Positions 1 through 10,971 are shown, counted from the stretch's first letter. The stretch is 64,000 nucleotides of DNA from Rhizomys pruinosus (GCA_009823505.1 VZQC01009517.1:504319-568318), one strand, 5' to 3'. Notes: a model not told the origin generated them from the letters alone. Translations and numbers: made by a program.

Positions 1-69
1 CTCACAAAGATCCGCCTGCCTCTGCCTCCCAAGTGCTAGGATTAAAGGCATGCGCCACCACGCCCAGCT
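1..69 (-). repeat. B1 SINE fragment
   Basis: Antisense B1 5' half, recognised by the reversed heading ggcgcatgcctttaatcc and the B1 middle. The element is cut by the window edge. Confidence 0.85.
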
Positions 70-244
70 AATAAAATACTTAAAAAGAATGTATGTTAAC
101 CTGGGAATGGTGGCAGGAGGGTCAGGAGCCAAAGGCCAGCCTGGACCACAGTAAGCTTAAATCCAATCGGATCTACTTGATACCCTGTCTTCAAACAAAC
201 CAAGAAAAAAATTGCTTTTTATAAAAATACCATTTCTGGGACCT

Positions 245-432
245 GGGGAAATAGCTCAGTCAGCTAAGTGCCCACCTTTAGTAAATATAAGAACCCGAGT
301 TCAATTCACAGAATCATAAAACCAGCAGGGCATGATGGCGCAGGCCTGGATCCCGGGATCTGGGGCTTGCTGTCTGTCCAACCCAGCCTACTTGGTGAGC
401 TGCAGGCCAGTGAAACACCTTGTCTCAAAAAG
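245..432 (+). repeat. RSINE1 (B4-group SINE)
   Basis: A tRNA-like head (agctcagtcagctaagtgc, later gagttcaattc) is followed by a B1-like stretch and the typical ending cttgtctcaaa. This order is characteristic of RSINE1. Confidence 0.7.
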
Positions 433-444
433 CCAGAGATGGTT

Positions 445-660
445 GGGGCTGGAGAGATGGTCTAGCAGTTAAGAGCACCAACCGCTCTTGCAGAGGATCC
501 GGGTTCGATCCCCAGCACCCACATGGCTGCTGAGAACTGTCTTTGACTCCAGTTCCAGGGGAATCTGACACCCTCTTCTGACCTCCGCGGCATTGCACGA
601 CACGGGTGCACAAACCTACATGCAGACAGTACATTCATACACATACAAAAAAAAAAAAAG
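445..660 (+). repeat. B2/B3-type SINE
   Basis: Full-length copy from ggggctggagagatgg through the cattgcacgacacgggtg segment to an A tail of 12-14 nt. It belongs to the young family that dominates this window. Confidence 0.95.
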
Positions 661-675
661 CCAGAGGTGGATGTA

Positions 676-731
676 TATATGCATGTGTGTGTGTGTGTGT
701 GCATGTGTGTGTGTGCATGTGTGTGTGTGTA
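676..731 (+). repeat. (TG)n microsatellite
   Basis: Interrupted TG dinucleotide run with three gcatg interruptions. Confidence 0.9.
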
Positions 732-1133
732 ACAATAATTAAAGAAGCAGTCAGAAAAAAACAAAGCAGTCAGGATATTGAGGGGAGAATGTGGGAGGAA
801 TTGGAGGGAGGTGGAAATGGTATAAATATATCATATATGAAATTCTCAAACAATTTTGCTAACACACACAAGTCCCTTTTATGAACATCTTGCAAGTATT
901 CACTAAATGCTTCCATACAATAATGGTCTAAATTTTAATTATTACAGAAAATGAATAAGGAAACACTTCTGTAAGAGCTTATTATAACTAACAATAACCT
1001 TTGAAAGATGACCAATTAGAGGAAGAAAGGGGTAGGCTGCTTTTCTACCATTAAAGTGCTTGACTTCCAACCAGAGAGGTGATCAGAATCACAGAAGAGC
1101 AACCTCAACCAGAAATTTATGTTAAAACTTAAG

Positions 1134-2110
1134 GGCCAGGATTTCTAGGTGTGAGCTCAGACCTAAGGGGTCAGGATCTCCAGGTGTGAGGCTCAGACCT
1201 AAGGGGTCAGGATCTCCAGGTGTGAGCTCAGACCTAAGGGGTCAGGATCTCCAGGTGTGAGGCTCAGACCTAAGGGGTCAGGATCTCCAGGTGTGAGCTC
1301 AGACCTAAGGGGTCACGATCTCCAGGTGTGAGCTCAGACCTAAGGGGTCAGGATCTCTAGGTGTGAGCTCAGACCTAAGGGGTCAGGATCTCCAGGTGTG
1401 AGCTCAGACCTAAGGGGTCAGGATCTCCAGGTGTGAGGCTCAGACCTAAGGGGTCAGGATCTCCAGGTGTGAGCACAGACCTAAGGGGTCAGGATCTCCA
1501 GGTGTGAGCTCAGACCTAAGGGGTCAGGATCTCCAGGTGTGAGCTCAGACCTAAGGGGTCAGGATCTCCAGGTGTGAGCTCAGACCTAAGGGGTCAGGAT
1601 CTCCAGGTGTGAGCTCAGACCTAAGGGGTCAGGATCTCCAGGTGTGAGCTCAGACCTAAGGAGTCAGGATCTCCAGGTGTGAGTAAAGACCTAAGGGGTC
1701 AGGATCTCTAGGTGTGAGTAAAGACCTAAGGGGTCAGGATCTCTAGGTATGAGTAAAGACCTAAGGGGTCAGGATCTCTAGGTGTGAGCTCAGACCTAAG
1801 GAGTCAGGATCTCTAGGTGTGAGCTCAGACCTAAGGAGTCAGGATCTCCAGGTGTGAGCTCAGACCTAAGGAGTCAGGATCTCCAGGTGTGAGCTCAGAC
1901 CTACGGAGTCAGGATCTCTAGGTGTGAGCTCAGACCTAAGGGGTCAGGATCTCCAGGTGTGAGTAAAGACCTAAGGGGTCAGGATCTCCAGGTGTGAGTA
2001 AAGACCTAAGGGGTCAGGATCTCCAGGTGTGAGTAAAGACCTAAGGGGTCAGGATCTCTAGGTATGAGCTCAGACCTAAGAGGTCAGGATCTCCAGGTGT
2101 GAGGCTCAGT
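1134..2110. repeat. 35/36-bp minisatellite, about 28 units
   Basis: Tandem array of a 35-bp unit built from gacctaaggggtcag, gatctccaggtgtga and gctca. A 36-bp variant has gaggctca, and another variant replaces gctcag with gtaaag. The gtaaag form clusters near 1,680-1,770 and 1,960-2,040, which suggests local homogenisation. Almost every unit (about 26) carries the exact octamer AGGTGTGA, and two carry AGGTATGA. It lies in an Eprs1 intron. Confidence 0.97.
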
Positions 2111-2302
2111 TATCTCTGTTCCCAAAGCTCCCAGGTGACTGAGGAAAGAGAAGGCCCGGAGCTGTACTGCAGCACTACTACTTGATCAAGAACTAGGGCG
2201 GGGAGCTGTCCACCCCCCTTTGACAGTGCCACCAGTCCTGAACTAATCAAGAGGTTCTTACCTTTGGCTACTCTCAGAATCTCCCAGGGAGACTTTTTTC
2301 TA

Positions 2303-2520
2303 AATTTAATTTTTTTTTTAATGTGTATGAATGTACTGTCAGCATGTAGGTTTGTGCACCTGTGTCATGCAATGCCGTGGAGGTCAGAAGAGGGTGTTGG
2401 ATTCCCCTGGAACTGGAGTTAAAGACAGTTCTCAGCCACCATGTGGGTGCTGGGGATCAAACCCAGGTCCTCTGCAAGAGCAATCGGCACTCTTAACCAC
2501 TAGGCCATCTCTCCAGCCCC
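2303..2520 (-). repeat. B2/B3-type SINE with TSD
   Basis: Antisense copy ending in ctctccagcccc. The direct repeat taaatttaattttt on both sides shows it inserted into the tail of the older SINE at 2,521-2,690. Confidence 0.93.
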
Positions 2521-2690
2521 TAAATTTAATTTTTTAAATTATGTGTATGTGCACGAGTGCAGGTGCCCAAGGGAGGCCAGAGGCATCACTGGGTCCTTGT
2601 AGCTGAAGTTACAGGTGCTTGTGAGCCACTAGATGTGGGTGCTGAAAACCAAATTCAGGTTACCTGCAAGAGCAGTACCCATTCTGGCTG
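2521..2690 (-). repeat. Old B3-type SINE
   Basis: Diverged antisense tRNA-derived SINE: gtgggtgctgaaaaccaaa and cctgcaagagcagta are still recognisable. It hosts the younger copy to its left. Confidence 0.7.
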
Positions 2691-2714
2691 GTTCCTACAG
2701 ACCTCTTAAATTAT

Positions 2715-2880
2715 GATCTTACCAGGCGTGGTGGCACATGCCTTTAATCCTAGCACTGGTGAGGAAGAGGCAGGTGGATCTTTGTGAGTTCAAGGCCAGC
2801 CTGGTCTACAAGAGTGAGTTCCAGGACAGCTGGGGGCTACAGGGAGACCCTGTCTTGAAAAGAACAATAACAACAACAAA
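2715..2880 (+). repeat. B1 SINE
   Basis: Complete sense B1 from ccaggcgtggtggcac to an ACA-rich tail. Confidence 0.93.
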
Positions 2881-3213
2881 AACTTTATGATCTCAAGGTA
2901 CCTGGTGCTGGTACTTATCAAAGTTTCCTGGGTTCTACCAACCTATACCCAGCAGGTTAGAATCAATGCCTTAATCCTTCCATTTATATGTAACAAAAGC
3001 CTGGATCTGAAGTTAGCCCCAATAAGCCCAGGACACAGACTGTTATTTCAAACCTCATAGGAAACAGACAGAAAAACCTAAGTCAAAACCCTGAATCATT
3101 TAACAATTCAGAGGGTAAAATTACTTTCATTTGCAATAATCCAAAAATTCCTTGGTTTAGATCTTGAGCGTTAGGTAAAAACTGAAGAGGAGGCACAGTA
3201 ATCTACAGAGCTA

Positions 3214-3375
<162 letters not shown>

Positions 3376-3424
3376 CTATAAAACAAGAGACCCCATTTTA
3401 AGTCTGATTAGAAATCCCTATAGA

Positions 3425-3563
3425 GCTGAGCGTGGTGGTGCACACCTTTAATCCCAGCACTCAGGAGGCAGTGGCAGGGAGATCTCTGTGAGTTCAAAGT
3501 CAGCCTGGCCTACAGAGTGAGTTCCAGGTCAGCTGGGTCTACAGGGAGACCCTGTCTCAAAAA
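3425..3563 (+). repeat. B1 SINE
   Basis: Sense B1 from gagcgtggtggtgcac to ccctgtctcaaaaag. Its tail runs straight into the CAGGA/GGAA microsatellite. Confidence 0.93.
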
Positions 3564-3690
3564 GACAGGACAGGACAGGACAGGACAGGACAGGACAGGA
3601 CAGGACAGGACAGGACAGGAAGGAAGGAAGGAAGGAAGGAAGGAAGGAAGGAAGGAAGGAAGGAAGGAAGGAAGGAAGGATGGATGGATC
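3564..3690 (+). repeat. (ACAGG)n then (AAGG)n microsatellite
   Basis: About 11 copies of the pentamer ACAGG are followed by about 15 copies of the tetramer GGAA and then GGAT units. The array grew from a B1 A-rich tail. Confidence 0.95.
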
Positions 3691-4329
3691 GATCCCTACA
3701 GAACAAAAGATACAGTTAAAACAGAGCATGTGTGTCTCCAGTTGAACAGATTTATTTCATGGCTGTATCTACTATAAATCATAAAACAGCCACACAGGAA
3801 GGCAGGTAATATTTCTGAGGCACTACAGAACTTATTCCAGTAATATAAAGAGTCTACTGACCATGTGGTCAGGACTAAAGCTCTTAATAGAGAATGTCTG
3901 GAGGCGTATTCCAGTTTCCTTGAAAATGGCACAGAGAACCTGGAGGGAAACAGGACGTCTTGGGGTGGAAGTTGCCCCAAGCCAACAACGGGGCAAGCGC
4001 ACTGCTACATTCTTCACTCATTCATGGCATAATCGTGTGCTTTGGTGGGAGACCCTGGCTCTGGATGGAGCTGCAACAAGCTTTAGCTTCACCTTAAGGG
4101 CTCACTGAAACACTGAACGATGACCTTCCCCTCCCCCCCAACTCCCTCATCCCCGTCCACTTCGAAGTTTCTCGTTACTTTAAGTTAGGGATGGGCATGA
4201 GGATTTTTATCATGGTTCCTGTGTGAGGCTCAGACTGCTGGTTCTGGGACTACAGTCTGAGAACCACTATGCTCTGAGGTTTTCATCAAGGAACTTAAAA
4301 ACGTGAGTTTTAAGACTTGTGAATATTCT

Positions 4330-4576
4330 TTTTTTTATTATTATTATTTTTATTTTTGTATGTGTATGAATGTACTGTCTGCATGTAGGTTTGTGCACCC
4401 GTGTCGTGCAACGCCGCGGAGGTCAGAAGAGGGTCTCGGATTCCCCTGGAGCTGGAGTTCTCCTGGAATTGGAGTTACAGACAGTTCTTAGCCGCCATGT
4501 GGGTGCTGGGTATTGAACCTGGGTCCTCTGCAAGAGCAGTCGGTGCTCTTAACCGCTAGGCTATCTCTCCAGCCCT
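4330..4576 (-). repeat. B2/B3-type SINE, internal-duplication subfamily
   Basis: Antisense full-length copy. The direct repeat gacttgtgaatattct (4,314-4,329 and 4,577-4,592) is an exact target-site duplication. It carries the extra ctcctggaattggagtt block. Confidence 0.96.
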
Positions 4577-5033
4577 GACTTGTGAATATTCTATTCTTGT
4601 GAATTTCTACCACTAAGGGGACCAAATCCCTCAAAGTTTAAGGAGACCTTTCACTTTCTACAAAACAAGTTTTTTGTTTTGTTTTGTTTTAAGTGTGAAT
4701 GATCCCGTAGAACTAATTCTGGATTCTGACAGTTTAAGTCAGGTGCTTCTATATGCAATTAGCTGCAGAGTAGTGCCCTAAACAGCCAGAGGGAAATTTA
4801 AGTTATGCCAGAAATATGACCCAAGGGAGTACAAAGATAAGCGATAAAGCCCCCTCACAGGAAGACAGAGGAATAAGAGGAAAGGGAAGAGGACGAATTC
4901 AGAAGTGCTAGCTACATTTCTTTCATTTTAATTTTAATTAGGCTATTAATAACAGTTTTTCCTTTAACATTTCATGCCCAACCCAGACAACCACAGCTAT
5001 TTCTAGGTAGGGAAAAAAAAAGCATGCAATTAA

Positions 5034-5182
5034 AGCTGGGTGTGGTGGTGCATGCCTTTAGTCCCAGCACTCAGGAGGCAGAGGCATGCAGATCTCTGTG
5101 AGATCAAGGCCAGTCTGGTCTACATAGCAAGTTTCAGGCCAGCTGGGGCTACAAGAAAACCTCTCAAAAAAAAAAAAAAAAA
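5034..5182 (+). repeat. B1 SINE
   Basis: Sense B1 from agctgggtgtggtggtgc to an A18 tail. Confidence 0.92.
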
Positions 5183-5261
5183 CCCTGCAGTTAGACAAAT
5201 TACAGAGAGAATAGCATGATCTTTCAGATCTTCACTGAAGGGAGAACATGTGAAGAGTGTG

Positions 5262-5306
5262 ACACACACACACACACACACGCACACGCACACGTACACA
5301 CACGCG
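5262..5306. repeat. (CA)n microsatellite
   Basis: CA run with cg and gt interruptions. Confidence 0.9.
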
Positions 5307-6274
5307 CAGTACCAGCACCATTCTTTGCACACTTACCTCAGGGGCATCTTAGACTCATTAGTGACTCTGGAATGCTAGATGTGTGATCTAGTGCTAAGCA
5401 ATCCCAGTCCCACCAGCTTCCATTCCTGACCCTTAGAGCCACAGCCTCAGACACTTCCTAGAATGGGAGCTGGTAGATCTTCAACTCCTCTAACTGAATT
5501 AAGATTCTGTCATACTGCAAGTAAATATATGAAGATACTGGCTAATTCTCATTTGTGGTATATGGATAGCTTGTCTTATTTTTTTTACTTTTATGTATTT
5601 TTTGAATTTTTCAAAATTAAAGGAGGTAAAGGTAGGAGCCTCTGTACCTGTAGAAATGTTATAGTGGACTAATTCCAATCAAATACTAAGCTTTTATAGA
5701 AAATACTTCTAAAACTTTATCAACAATGAATGGATGGACTTGGCACTCTATGTAATATGAAATTATCTATTTTATTAAAATTAAAAATGACAGCATAAAA
5801 AACTTCTGTCATAGCTAAAATGTTAAACTCTAGAAGTTTGTAAAATAGATTAAGGGCACAAATTACCTATTAGTGACATTGTGTAGTAAATAAAAAGTTA
5901 TGTTAAAAATATCAAACCAGAATTTAAACAGACTTTGTATATACAGAGTATAAAAAAACAAAAAACATATACAGAGTATAAAAAAACAAAAAAAAATCAA
6001 TAAACTGATGTACAACCATGTGAGTAGAGCTACAAGTGCAGAATTCACCTCTGATCACTGACTACTCAACAAGGACAGCTAGGACATGCTCAGGCATCAC
6101 CATTCTGACCACCTTACTATTCAAGTAACTTATGAATTCCTGACAGAAACATGCCAACCAAATGAGGCTTATTTAATGTAAACAAAGACTCCAAAATATT
6201 CTAACATAAAAAAATGGGCTTCCACAAAAACTTTTAGGGAGACGGGAAAGCAGTGCTGGGAGTCATAGCCAGGG

Positions 6275-6380
6275 CCACGTCCACTCTGAGCACTCTACCT
6301 ACCCCAACCACCACAGAAGCTATTTCACCACGTCCACTCTGAGCACTCTATCTACCCCAACCTCCACAGAAGCTACTTCA
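6275..6380. repeat. 53-bp tandem duplication
   Basis: Two near-identical copies starting ccacgtccactctgagc, at 6,275-6,327 and 6,328-6,380, differing at three bases. Confidence 0.9.
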
Positions 6381-6466
6381 AGTTTAGCAATCTACACTTA
6401 GTAATCCCTATTACAAGTTATGAACTGTGTTGGTGCTCAATGCTTAGTTTAAGATATGGGGATATT

Positions 6467-6680
6467 GGGGCTGGAGAGATGGCTCAGCAGTTAAGAGCAC
6501 CGACTGCTCTTGCAGAGGACCCGGGGTTCGATTCCCAGCATCCACATGGCAGCTAAGAACCATCTTTAACTCCAGTTCCAGGGGAATCCAACACCCTCTT
6601 CTGACCTCCACAGCATTGCACGACACGGGTGCACCAACCCACATGCGGACAGTACATTCACACATGTAAAAAAAAAAAAA
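6467..6680 (+). repeat. B2/B3-type SINE with TSD
   Basis: Full-length sense copy. Flanks aagatatggggatatt and aagatatagggatatc form the target-site duplication with one or two changes. Confidence 0.95.
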
Positions 6681-6785
6681 AGATATAGGGATATCGAAAA
6701 GCCCTAAGTTTTATAAAAATAAATGTAAAGAACCCCTAACTCTAAACTGGGGTGCAGCATGAAAGGCACACAGAGGTCTGTTTAC

Positions 6786-6959
6786 CTTGAGCTCCCAGTG
6801 GTTGAATTTCCAGCCTGGAGAATAGTTGTCTCGAAGATCTACTCGAACACGGATGTTGGCACTGAGCAGCCGCCTTTGATATTCATTGCATTTTGCCATC
6901 AGCGCCTCTCTGTCGTCCTCAGACAGGGCATTCGTGATGCCACAAGGAATGACCACCAC
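6786..6959 (-). CDS. Eprs1: Eprs1 exon 20: ProRS anticodon-binding domain
   Basis: 174 nt, phase 0 at both ends; acceptor CTAG|GTG at 6,959 and donor CTCAAG|GTAAAC at 6,786. It encodes [18 protein letters not shown] and onward to [10 protein letters not shown]. This opens the anticodon-binding domain of class II ProRS. The conserved [18 protein letters not shown] stretch sits at the end. The internal Met sometimes taken as a start is in fact the second base-shifted reading of GTGGTC; the true exon has no start codon. Confidence 0.97.
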
Positions 6960-7039
6960 CTAGACTCCAGCCAATGAAACATCACACAGTGAAGTCCTAT
7001 CCAGTACCATCCACAGCTAAAATCTTCCAGGAATAGAAT

Positions 7040-7183
7040 CTTTTGTTTTGTTTTTTGAGACAAGGTCTCCTGGTAGCCCTAGCTGCCCTGGAACTCACTA
7101 TGTAGACCAGGATGGCCTTGATCTCTCAGTGACATCTGCCTCTGTCTTCCAGTGTTGGGAATAAAGGTGTCAACACACCCAAT
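7040..7183 (-). repeat. B1 SINE
   Basis: Antisense B1 with the typical tttttgagacaaggtctcc start. Confidence 0.88.
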
Positions 7184-7216
7184 GTGAGGTAAAAAAGATT
7201 GTCACAGTTAAAAAAT

Positions 7217-7432
7217 GTGGGGCTGGAGAAATGGCTCAGCAGTTAAGAACACTAGCTGTTCTTGCAGAAGACCAGGGTTTGAATCCCAGCACCCACATGA
7301 TGGCTAACAACCATCTGTAACTCCAATTCCAGGGGATCCGATACCCTCTTCTGTCCTCCTCAGGCATTACATGAAACGAGTGCACTTACATACATGGAGG
7401 AACGAACACTTGTACACTGAAAATTAAAAAAG
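7217..7432 (+). repeat. B3-type SINE
   Basis: Sense copy from ggggctggagaaatggc to an A-rich tail. It faces the antisense SINE at 7,440-7,640 tail to tail. Confidence 0.9.
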
Positions 7433-7439
7433 TACTCTA

Positions 7440-7640
7440 TCATTATTTGTATGAGTCATTTGCCTACATGTATGCAAGTGCACCACATGTATGTAGTACC
7501 TGAGGAGGCCCAAAGAGGATGGGAGATTCCCTGGAACTTGAGTTACTGATGGTTGTTCTCCATCATGCTGGTACTGGGAACAAAACCTGGGTCCTTGGCA
7601 AAAGCAACTGAAGCCCTCAACCACTCATCCCTCCAGTCCC
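7440..7640 (-). repeat. B3-type SINE
   Basis: Diverged antisense copy ending tccctccagtccc; forms an inverted pair with the element just left of it. Confidence 0.8.
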
Positions 7641-7774
7641 TATAAAGTCTCTATGAATAATTTCATCAGCTACACAAAAACCTGTGGTTTTCATACTGAG
7701 GAAATACTGAGCTACATTTGAATTCACATTTCAAAACAACAATGGCCTAGGCACAAAGGAAAAGACAGTTACTA

Positions 7775-8385
7775 CTGTCCATCCCTCCTCCTCGTCCTCC
7801 TCCTCGTCCTCCTCCTCCTCACCTTCTGGTTCGTTCTCTGAACCTGATGGCCCGCCAGGGACCTTCTTTCCCGCCTGACTTTTGCCCGGCATTGTGTAGC
7901 AGTATCCTTCGCACACTTCTTTCCCGCCTGACTTTTGCCCAGCATTGTGTACCCTTCGCACACTTTTCCTACGGTCTGCTGCCTTCTGCTCACATGCTTA
8001 TTTCTGTGACTGAGCAGTGCACACCTCACCCAGGGTTTCTGCAGTATCCCAGGCTTGGTGGGTGTTCTGATCTTTGGGCAATGTTCAGACAAACAAACAG
8101 GAAGAGGGCAGATGGTGGCATCTGGGGAATGCTGGAATATTTCTGCTTTCCTTTCTTATTCACCTTTGGGAGGAACATACTCTTCATCTCTGTCACTTTT
8201 TGCTGTATCTCCAAACTTTGATTTTCCTTTGAAAACACGGTTTTTCTACCTCTCCAAGTATTTCTTGGCAGAACTAGCAAAACTAACCAGAGTTTAGGCA
8301 TCTCATCTTGTTGCTATTCGCAGCAGGCCTGCATGAAGGCAAATAAGGAACAAGGGCATTTGGCCCTGCGGCTTGTCTTTGTCTT
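7775..8385 (-). pseudogene. Hmgb2-ps: Hmgb2 processed pseudogene
   Basis: On the minus strand this reads as an intronless HMGB copy. Recognisable pieces are the YVPPKG run before box B, PPSALFLF with a frameshift into SEHCPKI, GDTA with LGE, then a GKSQAGKK-like tail start, NEPE and an acidic run. The GKSxAGKK plus NEPE tail and GDTA point to Hmgb2 rather than Hmgb1 or Hmgb3. Box A is badly decayed, with a stop and several shifts, and the middle of box B (about 60 nt) is lost. About 50 nt of the tail are tandemly duplicated (7,871-7,960). The 3' end is unclear, and I see no poly-A tail or target-site duplication. HMGB2 itself is a DNA-bending chromatin protein; this copy cannot encode it. Confidence 0.85.
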
Positions 8386-8403
8386 CTTGGGTCTCACCAC
8401 ATA

Positions 8404-8582
8404 GGCATGTGCCACCAGGAGAGACTTGTTTCATGTGTGGGGTGGGGGAAAGGTGATGAGGCCAGAGGCATGAGCTGTCCTGGAGCTGGAGTTACGGGCA
8501 GCTGCATGGTACTAGAAACCAAATCTGGGTTCTCTCCCACAGCAGAATGTGCTCTGAACCACTGGGCCATCTCTCCACATCT
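8404..8582 (-). repeat. Old B2/B3-type SINE
   Basis: Diverged antisense copy; cctggagctggagttacgg and gggccatctctcca are recognisable. Confidence 0.75.
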
Positions 8583-8815
8583 CTTTTAGCCACTATGACA
8601 GAGAGCTGGTTTGAGCTGCTTCTTAGACTTGGGGTGGGTATGTTTATGACTGACTCCAATTCATAGAAACTTCCTGCCCAGGGCTCTAGCATAAGTTTAC
8701 TGCAAACACAATCCTCAGTCTATTTTCCAATAATCAAGTCTTACCACAAATCAGCCATATCAAGTAACCTTAAAAATTCTTTTCAAATTCTAGAAACAAT
8801 AAAAATGCAAATATC

Positions 8816-8968
8816 TCCAGATGTGGTAGTGCAAGCCTTTAATCCCAGCACTCCGGAGGCATAGGCAGGAGGATCTCTGTGATTTCCAGGCCAGCCTGGT
8901 CTACATAACAAGTTCCAGGCCAGCTGGGGCTACAGGGAGACCCTGTCTCAAAAAGACCAAAAAACAAA
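8816..8968 (+). repeat. B1 SINE
   Basis: Sense B1 with a CAAA-repeat tail. Confidence 0.93.
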
Positions 8969-9156
8969 CAAACAAACAAAAACGGGGTCACACAAATATC
9001 TACAGTTACACAATAGAGAAGTACAGAAGTCTAGGCTATATTCTATGTTGTTTCTATTATCAGAGAAATCTACCCTTTTAAGTTTTTCCTTTACCATCTC
9101 GGTCTATATCTTATGAAGGAAAAAAAAAAAAAAAACCAGCAGAAATATCTTCTTAC

Positions 9157-9354
9157 CTGAACGCAGGCTACACGGGGTGGTAACACTAAGCCCTTGTTGT
9201 CTCCGTGAACCATGATCATAACGCCTATAGTCCGAGTCGTCAGGCCCCAGGAGCACTGGTACGCAAACTGCTTCTCTCCTGGTGTCTTAGGATCTTCAAA
9301 AATTATTTCACACATTTTGGAAAAATTCTGGCCTAAATGATGTGATGTCGCACC
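9157..9354 (-). CDS. Eprs1: Eprs1 exon 19: ProRS catalytic core, motif 3
   Basis: 198 nt, phase 0 at both ends; acceptor TTTTAG|GGT and donor GTTCAG|GTAAGA. It encodes [17 protein letters not shown] and onward to [30 protein letters not shown] contains the class II motif 3 region with its arginine, which binds ATP; the preceding part is the ProRS segment around the proline pocket. It ends the catalytic core and leads into the anticodon-binding domain. Confidence 0.97.
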
Positions 9355-10087
9355 CTAAAATAAGGACAGAAATACAAGCTTAAATATTCATAACCTATTA
9401 TGCCTTTGAAAATCATTACTACAAGAGCATATGCTTTTAGAACAAACACAAAGCGTACTGTTTATCTTTTTGACATTAAATAAGGTTTCAAATCACAACC
9501 AGATCAGGAATCGTTAAAAAAAAAAAAAGTACTGTACAAATGTTTTGCTCTGGACAGCCTCATTCAACAGGAATGACTTTGGGTGCAAGGAGGGGCCCAT
9601 GTTTGGTAATTACAATAAAATCGTGACTTCACTGATGCTGGAGATGCAGGTAGGTGTGCTGTGGCCAAGCAGGCTCAGCAAGCTCTCTTCCTCCCCTTTC
9701 TCCCCTCTTGTCCCTGTCTCCTGAAGGAGGGTCATCTGTGTCTAGAACTTACTACATAGCTCAGGATAACCCTGAACATCTGATCTTCCTGTCTCCACCT
9801 CCAGAGCCATTCCAGGCATGCACCATCACACCCAGTTTATACAGTGCTGGAGCTCAAACTAGGGCTCCATGTAAGCTGCACCCCTGGCACTTACTTTTTT
9901 ATTCACCTCTAAATCAACTGTTAATAAGACACCATGTAGATGTTCTGTGATGTTTAAGTCAGGTTGAACTTAGCTCAAGAATTCATCGTTTCTTAGTGGT
10001 AAAACTTTCAATATCCTTTCTTTTGGCTTTTTTAAATACATCATCATTATTGATAGTTACTCTACTGTTACAGTTTTGTTGTGGTTC

Positions 10088-10186
10088 TGAGACGGTATCT
10101 TATTATATAGGTCAGGCTGGCCTTGAACACACGATCCTCTTGCCTCGAGTGCTGGGATTCTAGGCATGTGCCACCACAGCTAGGCA
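10088..10186 (-). repeat. B1 SINE fragment
   Basis: Antisense, from tctgagacggtatct to ccaccacagctagg. Confidence 0.8.
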
Positions 10187-10552
10187 CAGTGTAACTGTGT
10201 TCCTAGGTAACTGGAATTTAATGCCCACTGATCAACTCCTACCATTTGCCTAGGCTCCAGTAACCACCATCTATTCTCAGCTTCCACTGAATGAAGTTCA
10301 TGTATGAATGAGATCATGTGACACCAGTCTTTCTGTGCCTGGCTTATTTCATTCAGCATAATCTTCTTCAGTACCATCTATGCTAAATGACAGGAATTCA
10401 TCCTCTTTTAGGGCTAAGTAATTTTCCGTGGTTATAGTGCTACTCTAAATGGAAGTGAAGGTGTTTCTTCGAAATATTACATTTCATCTGGATTCAAATC
10501 TTACAAGTGGCATTAGTGGATCAAGTGATAGTTCTGTTTTTAATTTTCTCTT

Positions 10553-10652
10553 TTTGGTCTTTTTAAGATAGGGTCTCCCTGTAGTCTTAGCTGACCTAGA
10601 ACTCATAGAGATCAGCCAGCCTCTGCCTGCAGAGTACTGGGATTAAAGGCAT
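10553..10652 (-). repeat. B1 SINE
   Basis: Antisense B1 inside the L1. Confidence 0.85.
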
Positions 10653-10702
10653 GAGGTTCCTGAGAACCTCGATACTGTTTTCTATAATGGCTGTTCTAAC
10701 CT

Positions 10703-10845
10703 TTTTTTTTTTTTTTTTTTTAAAGACAGGGTCTCCCTAAAGCTCCAGCTGGCCTGGAACTCACGCTGTAGACCAGGCCGGCCTTGAACTCACAGAGTTC
10801 CGCCTGCCTCCTAGGATTAAAGGCGTGTGCCACCACGCCCAGCTT
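10703..10845 (-). repeat. B1 SINE
   Basis: Antisense, T19 tail remnant, tctccctaaagctccagc to ccaccacgcccagc. Confidence 0.92.
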
Positions 10846-10849
10846 AAAG

Positions 10850-10945
10850 ATGGTTCTTAGCCGCCATGTGGGTGCTGGGAATCGAACCCAGGTCCTCTGC
10901 AAGAGCAGTCAGCACTCTTAACCACTGAGCCAACTCTCCAGCCCC
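10850..10945 (-). repeat. B2/B3-type SINE 5' fragment
   Basis: Antisense; only the tRNA-like head half up to actctccagcccc remains. The 3' half is absent, where the neighbouring B1 sits. Confidence 0.88.
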
Positions 10946-10971
10946 TGTCCTAACCATTTTTATTAAGACCA

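Larger units (their letters stand above)
3376..6785 (-). other. Eprs1 intron
   Basis: Holds two B1s, two B2/B3-type SINEs and several simple repeats, listed separately. Unique-looking stretches at 3,691-4,313, 4,593-5,033 and 5,307-6,270 show no gene or family I recognise. A small duplication lies at 5,937-5,995 (tatacagagtataaaaaaac twice). Confidence 0.85.
6960..9156 (-). other. Eprs1 intron
   Basis: Contains an inverted SINE pair, an Hmgb2 retropseudogene, two further SINEs and B1s. The part at 8,600-8,815 shows nothing recognisable. Confidence 0.85.

Noticed and set aside
445..660. tRNA gene in the SINE heads
   Set aside because: The tRNA-like box A and B sequences belong to B2/B3-type SINEs and the rest of a tRNA is absent. 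The same holds for all other copies.
1134..2110. CRISPR-like array
   Set aside because: Units abut directly with no unique spacers, and the setting is a mammalian intron; it is a minisatellite.
3517..3777. Reading frames over the CAGGA/GGAA array
   Set aside because: Low-complexity translation of a microsatellite on both strands.
7731..7961. Small acidic-tail protein on minus
   Set aside because: It is the decayed tail of the Hmgb2 pseudogene with a duplicated segment, not an intact gene.
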